Origin: Sepiola atlantica
Taxonomy: Eukaryota > Mollusca > Cephalopoda > Sepiida > Sepiolidae
Assembly: GCA_963556195.1 (NCBI GenBank)
Contig: OY744522.1
Span: 39,705,263 to 39,769,262, forward strand
Reading direction: 5' to 3'
DNA length: 64,000 nucleotides
Positions within the stretch are counted from its first letter, which is position 1; every line of letters begins with the position of its first letter. Below, piece by piece: positions 49,101 through 60,889 of the stretch. The notes under the pieces were generated by a model that saw only the letters and a program-made list of their open reading frames with translations, did no database searches and had not been told where the DNA came from. A program made the translations under genes and the position numbers.

Positions 49101-50304
49101 TAAACCTTGGGTTTACTTTCGGCAGCCTCGTAACTCTCGCTTCCCCTATTTTGTCCTTTAGTCCTCACATTTCATGAGCGATGTTTCTGACAAAGGGAGA
49201 ATAATTTCTGTTTTCTGGGTCGGAATCTATCCATCTAACATTTATCGTTGGCTGGGTTTTACCCTTGAAGTGGTAATTCTGTTTAGCTCCTTACATCAAG
49301 TGGCTCCATGCCTTGTCTGGAGCGATTTCCATTTTACAAAAATAGCTTTTATACATTTGTTTTGATCAAAATAATTATGAAAGTGATTTGGAACAAAATT
49401 GGAATAAGGATTCTAGATATAGAGTTTAGTAGCATTATATCTTGATTTTCATCTTCGTAAGGGGACATAAAATTGATACAAAGCTGTTCTGTTTGGGGAA
49501 TTCATTTTACGGGTATTATTCTCGCATAAAAAATATAGAAATATAGATCAGTTGTGAAATGTCAAAACGCACTTTTATGTCGAAACTGGTCGTTATTCTT
49601 TGTGTATTTATGAATTCTACGATTGTCGCCTAGATTTTGAATTTCAACAATATTATTCGGTTCCTGTCTGACAAAAATGTAAACAAATAAACATCAGTAT
49701 TAACTTAGCAAGAATTCGTCCAGGTACGAATCTTGTCTTATTATATAGCAACTTTTTTTCATGATTTTATACAATTCTGTCAAATAATTTTAAAGCTTAG
49801 AGGTGAGTGGCGTCAGCGTGGAATGGTATTATAATATAACTTATTAGGCTATATTCAAGTTTCTTTGTTGAAATTCAGTTCAGGTTTCTGCTTCGCAGAC
49901 GAGAAAACTATGACAATGCAGAAAGTGTTCCCCTATTATAATTCACATAAAGAATCAAACGTTTTTAATTGAGTTTTTACGGTATTTTTTTGTTTATTTA
50001 ATTGTTAGGTGACAGTACAGAATAGTTAACTCCCTCCCCCAATGGTTTTCTAAATAATAACGTTACTATTTCAGTATGGTCGTAAACTGCAGAAGTACCA
50101 GTTTGTTTGTTTTTTACAAATACTCAAATGAATCGGAAATGTAGTTTTTTTTTTCTTTTAACAATAACAGTTTATAATGAATTATATGAAAAATAGTTGA
50201 CAAGGTTCACCATGATTTCACGTTATTTGAGAGGAAGATAATCAGAAGGGACATTTTCTGCAACCAGAACAGAATTTCAGCAATGAATCTTGAACATTAT
50301 CGTT
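49101..50304. other. No gene; repeat echo at 49390-49480
   Basis: 49390-49480 matches 6130-6265. The rest is unassigned. Confidence 0.5.
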
Positions 50305-50667
50305 TATTATTATTATTATTTACTCACTAGGAGTCCTCACACAGATCATCAGTGATTGCTCACCGACAATCGGTGGTATTTCCTGGAGTCTGAGTGACAA
50401 CAAGTCTCCCCAGATTTCCAGTATTCTCCACATCTTTTCGATAGCCACCGCAAATAAAGTTGCAATATTACAACAGCTGTCTACCATTGATTTCTCGCTG
50501 GTAAAGACCATTGGTCTTCTCTGGGATTTGGGTGGCAATATACCTCTCCAATGTCCCAGCACTCTCTGGAAAGTAGAGGTCTGGTTTGTGCTGTCCCTCC
50601 TCGGTCTTCTCATCCTCCTTAACCCTATGCAAATATTTTGTGTGGTGTCAGCATAGGCTGGTACCAT
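50305..50667 (-). pseudogene. Retroelement family E, longest copy with 115-codon frame
   Basis: An uninterrupted minus-strand frame of 115 residues contains FQRVLGHWRGILPPKSQRR, SMVDSCCNIATLFAVAIEKM and WRILEIWGDLLSLRLQE, ending VRTPSE-stop. Then comes a (TAA)n tail. The same end with trinucleotide tails occurs in three other places, so it is a repeated element that finishes in simple repeats, the habit of non-LTR retroelements. I do not recognise the protein domain; it may be a fortuitously open 3' region. Confidence 0.65.
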
Positions 50668-50806
<139 letters not shown>

Positions 50807-51435
50807 GTCAAAAAGGTTTGGGGAACCATTAGACTTTATGTGAACATGTATGATTGTGATGGCAGCCCTACGACATATGAAATGGCTTTCATTCTCGTCG
50901 GCGGTTGACTTAGACATGATAGACGTGTAAAATGTCGCTTTTAACAAGACACCCTTTCACATGATGTTGCTATATACAATGATTATTTTCATAAAACAAG
51001 TATTGGTGCCCCCAGGAAAACCTTGGTAACACTGAAAAATGGCTCCTTATTACGAATATTTGAAAGTACACTGATCATATCCTTCCACCAAATACCAGAA
51101 AATTGTGATTAATGGTTGTTTAAATTATTCAAGTAAGAGTAATCGCTGGAATGACCACACATGTTTTACTTATCCATTACTACTGGGAGTTTGGCATATG
51201 TCTGTAAAGACTTGCAACTATACTATTAGTTTTATTAATGTACTATTTGTCATATTCTTACTTGATAATCTTATTACCTTCCTCCCTAGAAAGTCTCTGA
51301 ATAATCTGTTCTCTTTTCTTTATGTGTTACTTTCCGTCGTCCGGGAACTCTTCAATAGAAGATAACCGGTCATTTTTGTTGTTAATTAAAGCCTTTGTCC
51401 TAAGGTAACTCTTGTCTCGTCTCTGCTCATTTCAT
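50807..51435. other. No feature seen
   Basis: An 86-codon frame at 51105-51365 shows no domain. Confidence 0.5.
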
Positions 51436-51915
51436 TATTGTTCTTCTATTACTAATGGAGATTTAGTATCTATCTATCTGAAGTCGAAACTATACTATTA
51501 CTTTTATTAATGTACTATTGTTTTTCTATTATTAATGGAGATTTAGCATCTGTATGTCTGAAGTCCAAACTTACTATTACTTTTATTAATGTACTGTTGT
51601 TCTTCTATTATTATGGAGATTGAGCATCTGTCTGTCTAAAGTCGAAACTTGCTATTACTTTTATTAATGTACTATTTTTCTTCTATTACTAATGGAGATT
51701 TAGTATCTGTTTATCTGAAGTCGAAACTTACTATTACTTTTATTAATGTACTATTTTTCTTCTATTACTAATGGAGATTTAGCATGTGTTTATCTGAAGT
51801 CGAAACTTACTATTGCTTTTATTAATGTACTATTTTTCTTCTATTACTAATATAATTTGTTCTGTCTGTCTGAAGCGAAGGTATACTATTACTTCTATAT
51901 CTGAAGTCAAAACTA
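51436..51915 (+). repeat. Minisatellite, about 80-bp units, six copies
   Basis: Units of 78-81 bp, each with 'cttctattactaatggagat', 'tctgaagtcgaaact' and 'ttttattaatgtact'. The last units are degraded. One inverted unit lies at 53445-53520. Confidence 0.93.
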
Positions 51916-51928
51916 TATTATAACTACT

Positions 51929-51966
51929 AGCAAATATATGCTCCCTCCGGTCGCATATTTTTGCTA
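51929..51966. repeat. CTAG-bounded hairpin, copy 1
   Basis: CTAGCAAATATATGC ... GCATATTTTTGCTAG, a palindrome around 'tccctccggtc'. The form (hairpin then CTAG) resembles a Helitron 3' end on either strand. A direct copy lies at 53805-53846. Confidence 0.5.
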
Positions 51967-52065
51967 GGCTGCCGCGTCAGAAATGAACGCTCACGCGTAA
52001 ACCGATGGAGCCCCAGTCATATTTCTTGGGTGGTTAGACATCGATTTTCTTTGTTTCCGACAAAG

Positions 52066-52310
52066 AATATTTTTAGTTGTAAATAAAGAAAAAAAAATCG
52101 ACCCTAACCCGATTTTTGTTTTACCCTCCCCCATAAATAGAAATATTTTTAGTTTAAAAAGAAAGAAAAACAAATTTTTGGACACCCTGGCTCAAATTTT
52201 TTATTTTACCCTCCCCCATACATAGAAATATTTTTAGTTAAGAAAAGAAAAAAAACATTTTTTTGACCGCCCCCACCCCCAATTTTGTTTATCCTCCCCC
52301 ATACATATAA
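52066..52310 (+). repeat. Tandem repeat, about 95-bp units, three copies
   Basis: 'taccctcccccata', 'atagaaatatttttagtt' and 'aaagaaaaaa' repeat three times. Confidence 0.9.
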
Positions 52311-52404
52311 ATATAAATAACCCTAACTCTAAACCGTAATTCTAACCCCCACTTTGACCTTGACCCTTACCCTAACGACAAGGTCAAAGTTAGCGCGGGT
52401 CCTA

Positions 52405-52945
52405 AAGTGAAAAAGCACCAAAAAATCAAATACAGTGAACACGATTAGTTATGTAAATGCTCTCGGAAAGAAAGTTCACCTAAATTAAATTCATTAGAAT
52501 GTGTGTGTGTATGTGTTTGTTTAATGACCTTTTTTTTTAATTAAACAATTTGATTCTAAAATGAGTTGTATAGTTTTCCAGTAAAATGTGTTAGTTTCTT
52601 TGTTGACAGAAAAGAAATAAAATCACATCTTTTATTTTAATAAATAAAACATGGAATAATGAAAACAGTTTGTAAATAAAAGCTTAACAGCGTATAAGTT
52701 GTAATCGAAATCATAAATTCAGTTGAGGTCGTGAGAAAATGATAATATTGGATGTTTTTCAAATCGGAAGAAAAGGTGTACCTATAATGAAAGTAGTAAA
52801 AAATCAAATACATTAAACACGAATAGTTTTTTAATTCTCGAAAAGAAAAAGTTTACCTAAACTAAATTCGTTATAATGTGTGTGGTCGTGTTTTTAAATA
52901 GTAATTTTTAAATCAATTATTATTTTAATTAAACAATTTGATTAC
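52405..52945. repeat. Direct duplication, about 380 bp apart
   Basis: 52405-52560 and 52785-52945 share 'aaaaatcaaatac', 'gaaagaaagttcaccta'-type text, 'aatgtgtgtg' and 'aattaaacaatttgatt'. Confidence 0.85.
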
Positions 52946-53444
52946 GTGAATTTGTGTTTTAAAACATAATGGCAAATAAGATTAAGAAAATAAACAAACT
53001 CAGAACGTTTTAATAAAAAAAAATCCAAGTAAAAGTAGCACGGTAATTGCCAGCGTTTTGTTTACATTTTAAATAATGCGCCGTCTTGTGTCCATACTAA
53101 ATAATCGGAGGGAGGGAACCAATTCAATGGATTAACGCTGGCTGTTTAATTAGTTTCGTCATAGATATATTAACTACGTAACTCATTTCATGTATGTATA
53201 TATATAAATAATAAAAGAAATAATTATAATTTATAAGTAAGATTATTAGCGAGCAAAATAGCGTAAATACATGTGGAAATCTGAAGAAAACAATCATGAG
53301 TGTATATTTGCGAATACTAATTTATTAAAAGTTTAAAAGCAATTAATTATATAAATTGAGAAATGCGCATAGTGTTTACGGCGGTTTTTGTAGTAGTATA
53401 TATAGAAGCTGGCAGACTAAGTAAATAGTAATATTACTCTGATG
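52946..53444. other. AT-rich, no feature seen
   Basis: No supported coding or repeat signal. Confidence 0.5.
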
Positions 53445-53520
53445 GAGTTTCGGCTTCAGACAGACAGACAGACAGATACATAATCTCCATTATTAATAGA
53501 TACATTAATGCTCAACTCAG
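53445..53520 (-). repeat. Inverted single unit of the 80-bp minisatellite
   Basis: Reverse complement reads 'aataatggagattatgtatc', 'tgtctgtctgaagccgaaac', matching the units at 51436-51915. It contains a (CAGA)n run. Confidence 0.85.
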
Positions 53521-53574
53521 TTTACTATACTATTCTAGACTAATGTGCTATCTTTCAGTTCTCAATCCAGTAGG

Positions 53575-53780
53575 ATAGTCTAATATATTCTCTGTTTTCA
53601 TGATGTCATTCTCCCAGACACTATCTCATTCTTTTTAGGAGGTGGGGTAGTGTAGTATTTGTTCCATTGTCATAATACCATCCTTTTTTTTGGAAGTGGT
53701 GTAGTGTAGTAACTTTTATGTTGTCATGATGCCATCCTCCCAGGAATCACCTCCTCTTTTGCGCAGGCAGTTTAGTATAT
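53575..53780 (-). repeat. Three 65-bp units related to family G
   Basis: 'ggggtagtgtagtatttgtt', 'gtcataataccatcc' and 'tcatgatgccatcctcccag' repeat about three times. The reverse complement resembles the 'cctgggaagatgg...tactacacttt' phrase near 35430-35490. Confidence 0.65.
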
Positions 53781-53804
53781 GTGCATCCGTCATATACACT
53801 AGAA

Positions 53805-53846
53805 AAAAATATGCTTCCTCCTGTCGCATATTTTTGCTATTTTTTT
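53805..53846. repeat. CTAG-bounded hairpin, copy 2
   Basis: CTAGAAAAAAATATGC ... GCATATTTTTGCTA, a direct but diverged copy of 51929-51966. Confidence 0.5.
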
Positions 53847-54224
53847 AATTATTTTTATACTTTGCCATATCGACGTGATGTAATTATAGAGAAGTGGTTT
53901 CCCCGGAACAGTGTGAGTGACATCTTCTGACATAGCCAGACAGTTACTCTCTAATCACCTACATGCAGCTGCGCCCTTCCGGTTCAGTAATGCAACAGTC
54001 TTTGGAACTAGGACACCTGAAGTCTCTACAAAGATGGGGACGAAAACATATCAATCTATCAGCGACGATATTTACTGTTTTTACGCTCCTCAGTACATAA
54101 GTCCGGAGTCAATAGTAGAGCTGACAATATTACAAAGGGCAAAACGCAAGTACAGTAGACAGGTCGTAATTTAGTAAATGTAATTAAGGAAGAATTTAAC
54201 CTTTATGGAGATTTGTTTATTATT
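53847..54224. other. No feature recognised
   Basis: An 85-codon frame (53917-54174) includes FGTRTPEVSTKMGTKTYQSI but I cannot assign it. Confidence 0.4.
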
Positions 54225-54480
54225 TAATAATGTGTTACCACTTATCGAGGCTAAATGTTACTCGATGATAAAAGTTAATGAGATTGATAGATTGTCAGTT
54301 GTATGATGAAGAATATTATGAGAGGATTGAAAATAATGAATGGAATGAACAAAATTTTATTACTTGTGAGGACGGTTTATGATAAGTATCTGTTGACATT
54401 GAAGACGATTATATTGTAGCTAGCAGGGAAGCAATCCAATTGTAACATGTTCCATAGATGAGAAGTTTTTAGAAAATATA
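54225..54480 (-). pseudogene. LINE A copy, 3' end only
   Basis: Minus strand: the WN/FP-type coding tail near 54480, then the 3' block 'caatctatcaatctcatta', 'catcgagtaa' and 'gcctcgataagtggtaacac'. The shortest LINE A copy. Confidence 0.75.
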
Positions 54481-54689
54481 TTAGATAGCCCTCGGCCTTT
54501 TCCTCTGTTTATTTTTTCATGTCAATTGCCAAGATAATTTTTTATAATTTGTAATAAAAATATTTTTCTTAGGGATAAATACGAAATATTAGTTATGTAT
54601 ATGAGTTGATTTTATTTGTGTTATACTGTGCGATCATTTACATTTTACACTTATTTCCTGACATTTTGTCGGATTTTATCTGACTTATC

Positions 54690-55167
54690 TTGTTTGCACA
54701 CACACACACACATACGCTTCGGTCTCTCTCTCGAGTGTCTTCGGGCTCTCTGTTCAAGGGTTTGTCAGGACAACCTGACATGAGGATACTACACTCTACA
54801 AGTAAACTCTGACCAAATATTCAAAATAACATAGTATTCGAAGCACAAACAAGATCCTCTCGCTACACTTGCTACTAAGAGGAATCGTGCACCTTCTCAA
54901 AGTAATGCTACCTCAAGTAGCTGGATACTCCACCAGACTAGATTAATTCTTGTCTTGGAATCCGGTAAGACCAAGGAAGATATACTATAACATAGTTTAT
55001 TAGTCTATTGGGGAAAAGAAAATTAATGTTTTTAACATCTTTACTAACTCAATGTTTAACAAGTAAGAGAAATTTAATGGAATATTCGAATATCTATCTA
55101 TCTCATATAGAGATCAAGTGTTAGCTCAATGTAGGAGCCTTTTGATTTCTGAGAACTGCGACTGAAG

Positions 55168-55226
<59 letters not shown>

Positions 55227-55665
55227 GTATTTCTATGTAATTGTTTTTATTGGTGATTGTAGTGTTTGTTGCTTTACGCTTACTACTATTTCGATCGATT
55301 GTTTTCACTTCCTAAGTGATAAAGATGCAGAAGATTGCATTATTAGTTGCCCTTAAATTTATCGGACGTATTTTTCGTTAATATATCAAATTAATAAAAA
55401 ATATATATATATTAACGAAAAATTTTCTTAATTTTCTTTTCCCCAATACACTAATAAACTATGTTATAGTATATCTTTCTTGGTCTTACCGGATTCCAGG
55501 ACAAGAATTAATCTAGTCTGGTGTATAGCCGTGTCGAGAGGATCTTATTTGTGCTTCAAATACTATGTTATTTTGAATATTTGGGCAGGGTTTACTTGTA
55601 GAGTGTAATATCCTCATGTAAGGTTGTCCTGACAAACCCTTGAACAGAGATATGTGATAATAAAC
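54690..55665. repeat. FB2 repeat with inverted partner
   Basis: 54751-55025 is mirrored by 55427-55650 ('tgaacagaga', 'aagggtttgtcaggacaacc', 'tattcaaaataacatag', 'ggaatccggtaagacca', 'tagtctattggggaaaagaa'). The centre includes (AT)n at 55171-55224. A degenerate PLE begins about 15 bp beyond the right arm. Confidence 0.92.
55171..55224. repeat. (AT)n microsatellite
   Basis: Pure TA tract within the FB2 fold-back. Confidence 0.97.
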
Positions 55666-55679
55666 GCATATTCTGCTCT

Positions 55680-56600
55680 TGTATTTTATGATTTAGAAAA
55701 GACTTAACAAATACCTTTGAAAAACTCGGATTCAAAATTACTATCAAAACAAACTTAGACAAAGTAGACACCACACTGAACCTTGCAAACAACACGCACA
55801 AACTATTCCATAAACCCAACGAAACCCTCCAATAGATCAACAAAGGATCCTGCCACCGTCTTTAAAAACTTGGTTAATAACATCAGCCAAAGGATCTACA
55901 AACCTCTCATCCAGCCCCCATCTTATTATAATAAAGCGCTCTGCAACAGCGGGTTCAGAGAAGAGATCACATACATTACCACTTGAAACCAGACACGTGG
56001 CAGCCGCAATATAGAGGAGGTCGATAATTTGGTTCCCCTCCTTTCTCTCTTAACACCAAGACGAGAATAGGCCATCTCTTTCTCAGCTTACTTGACAAGC
56101 ACTTCCTTCCTACACAAACATAAGCTACTCCACCACTCCATTTGTAAGAAAATTCTCTCTGCTGAACCATAACGACTGCCCCTTAGAGGGGAACTGCAAA
56201 ATGGATTCCCTAGTGTATGATGCGATTATTACAAGCTAGCCCAACGGCAGAACCGAAAAATACATAGGCATGATGCAGGGAAGCTTTAAGCAGAGATTGT
56301 ACACACACAGGTATACCTTTAAATACAAAGACAAGGCCAACACAACACTTGCGACCCGGACATGGCAACTAAAAGATGAGGGGACACCCATCACCATCAA
56401 ATGGAAAGTAATTAAAAAAGACTATCATACTCTCCAGCCATAAACAGGTGTCCTTATGTGACGCAGAAAAATATTACATATTAAGGGCGATTATTGACCC
56501 AAATACAAACTGTTTAAACATTAGAGACGAAATTTTTAAAGGATGTGTCTACAGGAGGCAAGCATTTCATATAAACTGGACTGACCGGTACACATAAAGG
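55680..56600 (+). pseudogene. Penelope-like element, RT thumb to endonuclease, decayed
   Basis: Plus strand. It starts at FEKLGFKITIKTNLDKVD, the block after the RT active site, so fingers and palm are missing. Then KNLVNNISQRI (thumb), a region in place of the NIG..FL.L.DKHF block (FLSLLDKHFLP), and NDCPLEGNCKMDSLVYDAII with the Cys pair of the zinc motif. The nuclease reads KYIGMMQGSFKQRLYTHRYTF and WQLKDEGTPITIKWKVIKK. Multiple stops and shifts separate these. The FB2 inverted repeat ends immediately upstream. Confidence 0.82.
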
Positions 56601-56873
56601 ATTTTCGATAATCACCGCTCCCTGACAAAAACATAACCTCAAAATAGTCTTATTCAATGCCAGTCTTGCTTTTAATATTCGCGCTTTGAATTCTCCCTGC
56701 TCTTCTTCACTAGAAAATTATTATTTTTTTCTAATTATTACCTTCCCATTAATGTAGTCAACTTAGTATGTTCCATCTCAATACCAAAACTTAAAACCAG
56801 TAAATTAAATCAGGAAAATATATAATATTGTATTCTGGTGGATAGGGGGGAGACCCCTTATTGTCCACCTTAT
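56601..56873. other. No feature seen
   Basis: AT-rich spacer after the PLE. Confidence 0.5.
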
Positions 56874-56923
56874 TAAATCTAATTCAGATTTAGAACCATG
56901 GTTCTAAATCGGAATTAGATTTA
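56874..56923. repeat. 50-bp palindrome
   Basis: Two 25-bp arms meeting at CCATGG (56896-56901), with about one mismatched pair; no loop. Could extrude as a cruciform. Confidence 0.93.

Positions 56924-58175
<1,252 letters not shown>

Positions 58176-58236
<61 letters not shown>
58176..58236. repeat. (AT)n microsatellite
   Basis: Pure TA tract, bordering the FB1 composite. Confidence 0.97.
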
Positions 58237-58239
<3 letters not shown>

Positions 58240-58568
58240 ATGATAATAATCCAGGTAAAAAATATCCACAGGGTGGTAATCCAGAGAATTTTAACCGGGT
58301 TTATAAAAAGTGCTCAATATCAAAATAGAGGTTTATATATGATAATTTTTATTTACACAGACATGTACAAAATCTGAGACACTGGCATGTCGATGTTATC
58401 GATCAACAGTTACTATAAACTGAGATCTCATCAGGAAGAGTTAGAATCCGATCTCAAATCGGATTCTAACTCTGCCTGATGAGATCTCAGTTTATAGTAA
58501 CTGTTGATCGATAACATCGACATGCCAGTGTCTCAGATTTTGTACATGTCTGTGTAAATAAAAATTAT

Positions 58569-58570
<2 letters not shown>
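58240..58570 (-). repeat. Fold-back element FB1, near-perfect palindrome
   Basis: Arms 58343-58452 and 58458-58567 are 110 bp each with about one mismatch and a five-base loop. The outer part (58240-58340, 'aatccaggtaaaaaat', 'aaccgggtttataaaaagtg') matches 25893-25965 reversed. The arm sequence matches 25602-25870. Confidence 0.95.

Positions 58571-58572
<2 letters not shown>

Positions 58573-58616
<44 letters not shown>
58573..58616. repeat. (AT)n microsatellite
   Basis: TA tract between two fold-back elements. Confidence 0.97.
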
Positions 58617-58619
<3 letters not shown>

Positions 58620-58620
58620 A

Positions 58621-58970
58621 GCATAATATAAAATGAAATAATAAAATAAGGTGCGAATCAAATTTTATTAGAATTCAAGGTTCAGGTAAATTATCTTAAA
58701 GTGCTGTATTGTATAGCTTTAACAAAAGTATGTTTTGGACTGATATATTTGATGTGTTATATACTTTTATGCATTTTTGCATATATTTTTATATATTTTC
58801 AAAGTGTAATTTTATCTCCTGCAGTGATGTCACTGCGGTAATGGTCCTCTGGGGAGAAGAATTATCTTTGAAAAATCATGAGTTAAGGACTTTAAGATAC
58901 TTTGCCTGAACTTGGAATTCTAATAAAATTGGATTCGCACCTTATTTTATTATTTCATTTTATATTATGC
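58621..58970. repeat. Fold-back derivative of element FB5
   Basis: 81-bp arms (58621-58701 and 58890-58970) mirror each other, ending GCATAATATA/TATATTATGC. The centre contains 'tatatttgat', 'gtgatgtcactgcggtaatg' and 'gtcctctggggagaagaa', shared with 60890-61380 and 26365-26910. Confidence 0.92.
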
Positions 58971-59067
58971 TATTAATGCTCTATCCAGTATATTGAGCTT
59001 CAGTTTTTATCCGGATGTTTCACTAATTAAAAGATATTAGTTGCCTCTTATATCTTTTGTTGGATTA

Positions 59068-59072
<5 letters not shown>

Positions 59073-59131
<59 letters not shown>
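59073..59131. repeat. (AT)n microsatellite
   Basis: Pure TA tract. Confidence 0.97.
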
Positions 59132-59136
<5 letters not shown>

Positions 59137-59142
59137 GGGTAT

Positions 59143-59458
59143 TTAGTCCGATGGAAATGGACTTTTTGGTCAGAAAATCTCGTTATGTCTGTAGGCGAGG
59201 TGACGCCGGTTTGAATAAGAAAGGGTATTTAGACATTTTTTTAACCATTGTTTCGTAATAGTATTTTTTTTAACCATAACAATGGTGGTGTAAAATAAAT
59301 AAAATTTATTTTAATTATAGCTTTCGAGAATATACTTCTCATTTTCAAAGACATAACGAGATTTTCTGACCAAAAAGTCCATTTCCATCGGACGATGAAA
59401 AAAAAGAAGAAAAGAATTTTATTTATTTTACACCACCATTGTTATGGTTTTTCAAAAA

Positions 59459-59460
<2 letters not shown>
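59143..59460. repeat. Nested inverted repeats
   Basis: 59143-59196 mirrors 59343-59394 ('ccgatggaaatggacttttt', 'aaaatctcgttatgtct'). 59262-59305 mirrors 59415-59460 ('accataacaatggtggtgta'). The two pairs interlock. Confidence 0.92.

Positions 59461-59467
<7 letters not shown>

Positions 59468-59501
<34 letters not shown>
59468..59501. repeat. (AT)n microsatellite
   Basis: Short TA tract after an A-run. Confidence 0.95.
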
Positions 59502-59502
<1 letters not shown>

Positions 59503-59639
59503 TGTGTATTTAGGCAGCATTTTCTCATTTATGCTAACATTGTTAAAAATAACTGAATTCGTCTCATTAGTTATACCTTCATTTTTCTGATTGTCTTTTT
59601 TGGTATTAAAATTTTTTTTTAAATAATAAATCTTCCATA

Positions 59640-59859
59640 GGTTTCACATGTTTCATGAACGTTTTCGATTCTTCGTCGAATCATTTTGACAATTGAGGAT
59701 GATTCGACGAAGAATCAAAAACGTTCGTCAAACCTGAGAAACCTATGGAACATTTATTAATTTTTTTGATTTTAATACAAAAAAGACCATCAGAAAAATT
59801 TAAAAAATTTTTAAAAAGGTATAATTAAACAGACGAATTCTGTTGTTTTTAGCAATGTT

Positions 59860-59862
<3 letters not shown>
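59640..59862. repeat. PLE-type terminal repeat, inverted pair, dead hammerhead copies
   Basis: The plus-strand copy (59690-59862) matches 591-764. Its hammerhead-like core has TTGAGGA for CTGAGGA and AAA for GAA after stem II, so the essential C3 and G12 are both lost. The inverted copy (59640-59688) keeps GAA but has lost the CTGAGGA side. The pair forms a hairpin ('cataggtttcacatgtttca' with its mirror). Confidence 0.8.

Positions 59863-59923
<61 letters not shown>
59863..59923. repeat. (AT)n microsatellite
   Basis: Pure TA tract at the same position relative to the terminal repeat as the one at 765. Confidence 0.97.
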
Positions 59924-59926
<3 letters not shown>

Positions 59927-59935
59927 TATAATAAT

Positions 59936-60545
59936 AAATTATTTTCAAAATAAACCCATATACACGTGTTTCATGCCAAACCTGCAATCATCAGTATGGG
60001 AGGAGACACTACCTGTCAGTCACACAGTTCGAACCCCGATACGAAAGTCATGTTTGGAAGTAAATGAGAAGTAAATTAACATCTAAATAGCAAATACGGC
60101 GGCTATCAAGCAAGAAGTCGAGAGCACTCAATAGGCGGGGTCTAGGGTTATGCATTACGCAGAATGACAGCTTGTTGTCACCTTTACTTAAAGTGCTCTA
60201 TCTGGCGAGAGCTTTGAATAATTATTTATAAGTATATATTATTTTCTAAATAAACCCATATGAACAAGTGTTTCATGCCTAACCTGCTATCATCAGTATG
60301 GAAGGAGACAATCCGTGTCGGTCACACGGTTTGAACCCCTATACGAAAGTCACATTTGACTCAATGTTCCACCATCCATTGTCTAGAAATGGGAAGTAAA
60401 TTAACATCTAAATAGCTAATACGGCGGCTACCTAGCAAGCAGTCGAGAGCACTCAATAGGCAGGGCCTCGAGTTATGCATTACGCAGAATGACGGCTTGT
60501 TGTCAACTTTACTTAAAGTGATCTATCTTGCGAGAGCTTTTAATG
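59936..60545 (+). repeat. Tandem duplication, two units of about 300 bp
   Basis: 59936-60231 and 60237-60545 share 'aaataaacccatat', 'gtttcatgcc', 'atcatcagtatgg', 'aaatacggcggct', 'gagagcactcaatagg' and 'ttatgcattacgcagaatga'. Each unit has a GTT(C/T)GAACCCC sequence like a polymerase III B box, so the unit may be SINE-derived. Confidence 0.92.

Positions 60546-60590
<45 letters not shown>
60546..60590. repeat. (AT)n microsatellite
   Basis: TA tract after the duplication. Confidence 0.95.
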
Positions 60591-60592
<2 letters not shown>

Positions 60593-60889
60593 AAGCAATC
60601 CAACAAAAGATATAAGCGTCAACTATAAGCCTTTATTATAACTTCCGTTTATTAACGTCGTTCAGAGAAGTAGACACTTTAATATCACCCTCTATTCGTT
60701 GAAGATTTGTCATATCTGGCTGAACCGCTGGCGAATGAAGATTAATTATTTTTCGCTCTGGTTGCAAGATACGACCGGGATTCAATCTTATTTTAGCTCA
60801 ATTCGGATTTAACAGATTCTCTAATTGAACAACGAACTTTGATTTGATTTGGGTTGCCCATATCGGGATTTTGGAATTTTAAGTGAGTT
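60591..60889. other. No feature seen
   Basis: No supported signal. Confidence 0.5.

Noticed and set aside
51105..51365. 86-residue membrane-like protein
   Set aside because: Single short frame in AT-rich DNA with no similarity or gene structure.
58478..58500. CTGATGAG in the FB1 palindrome as a hammerhead core
   Set aside because: No GAAA follows at a stem II distance, and the surrounding pairing is explained by the palindrome itself.
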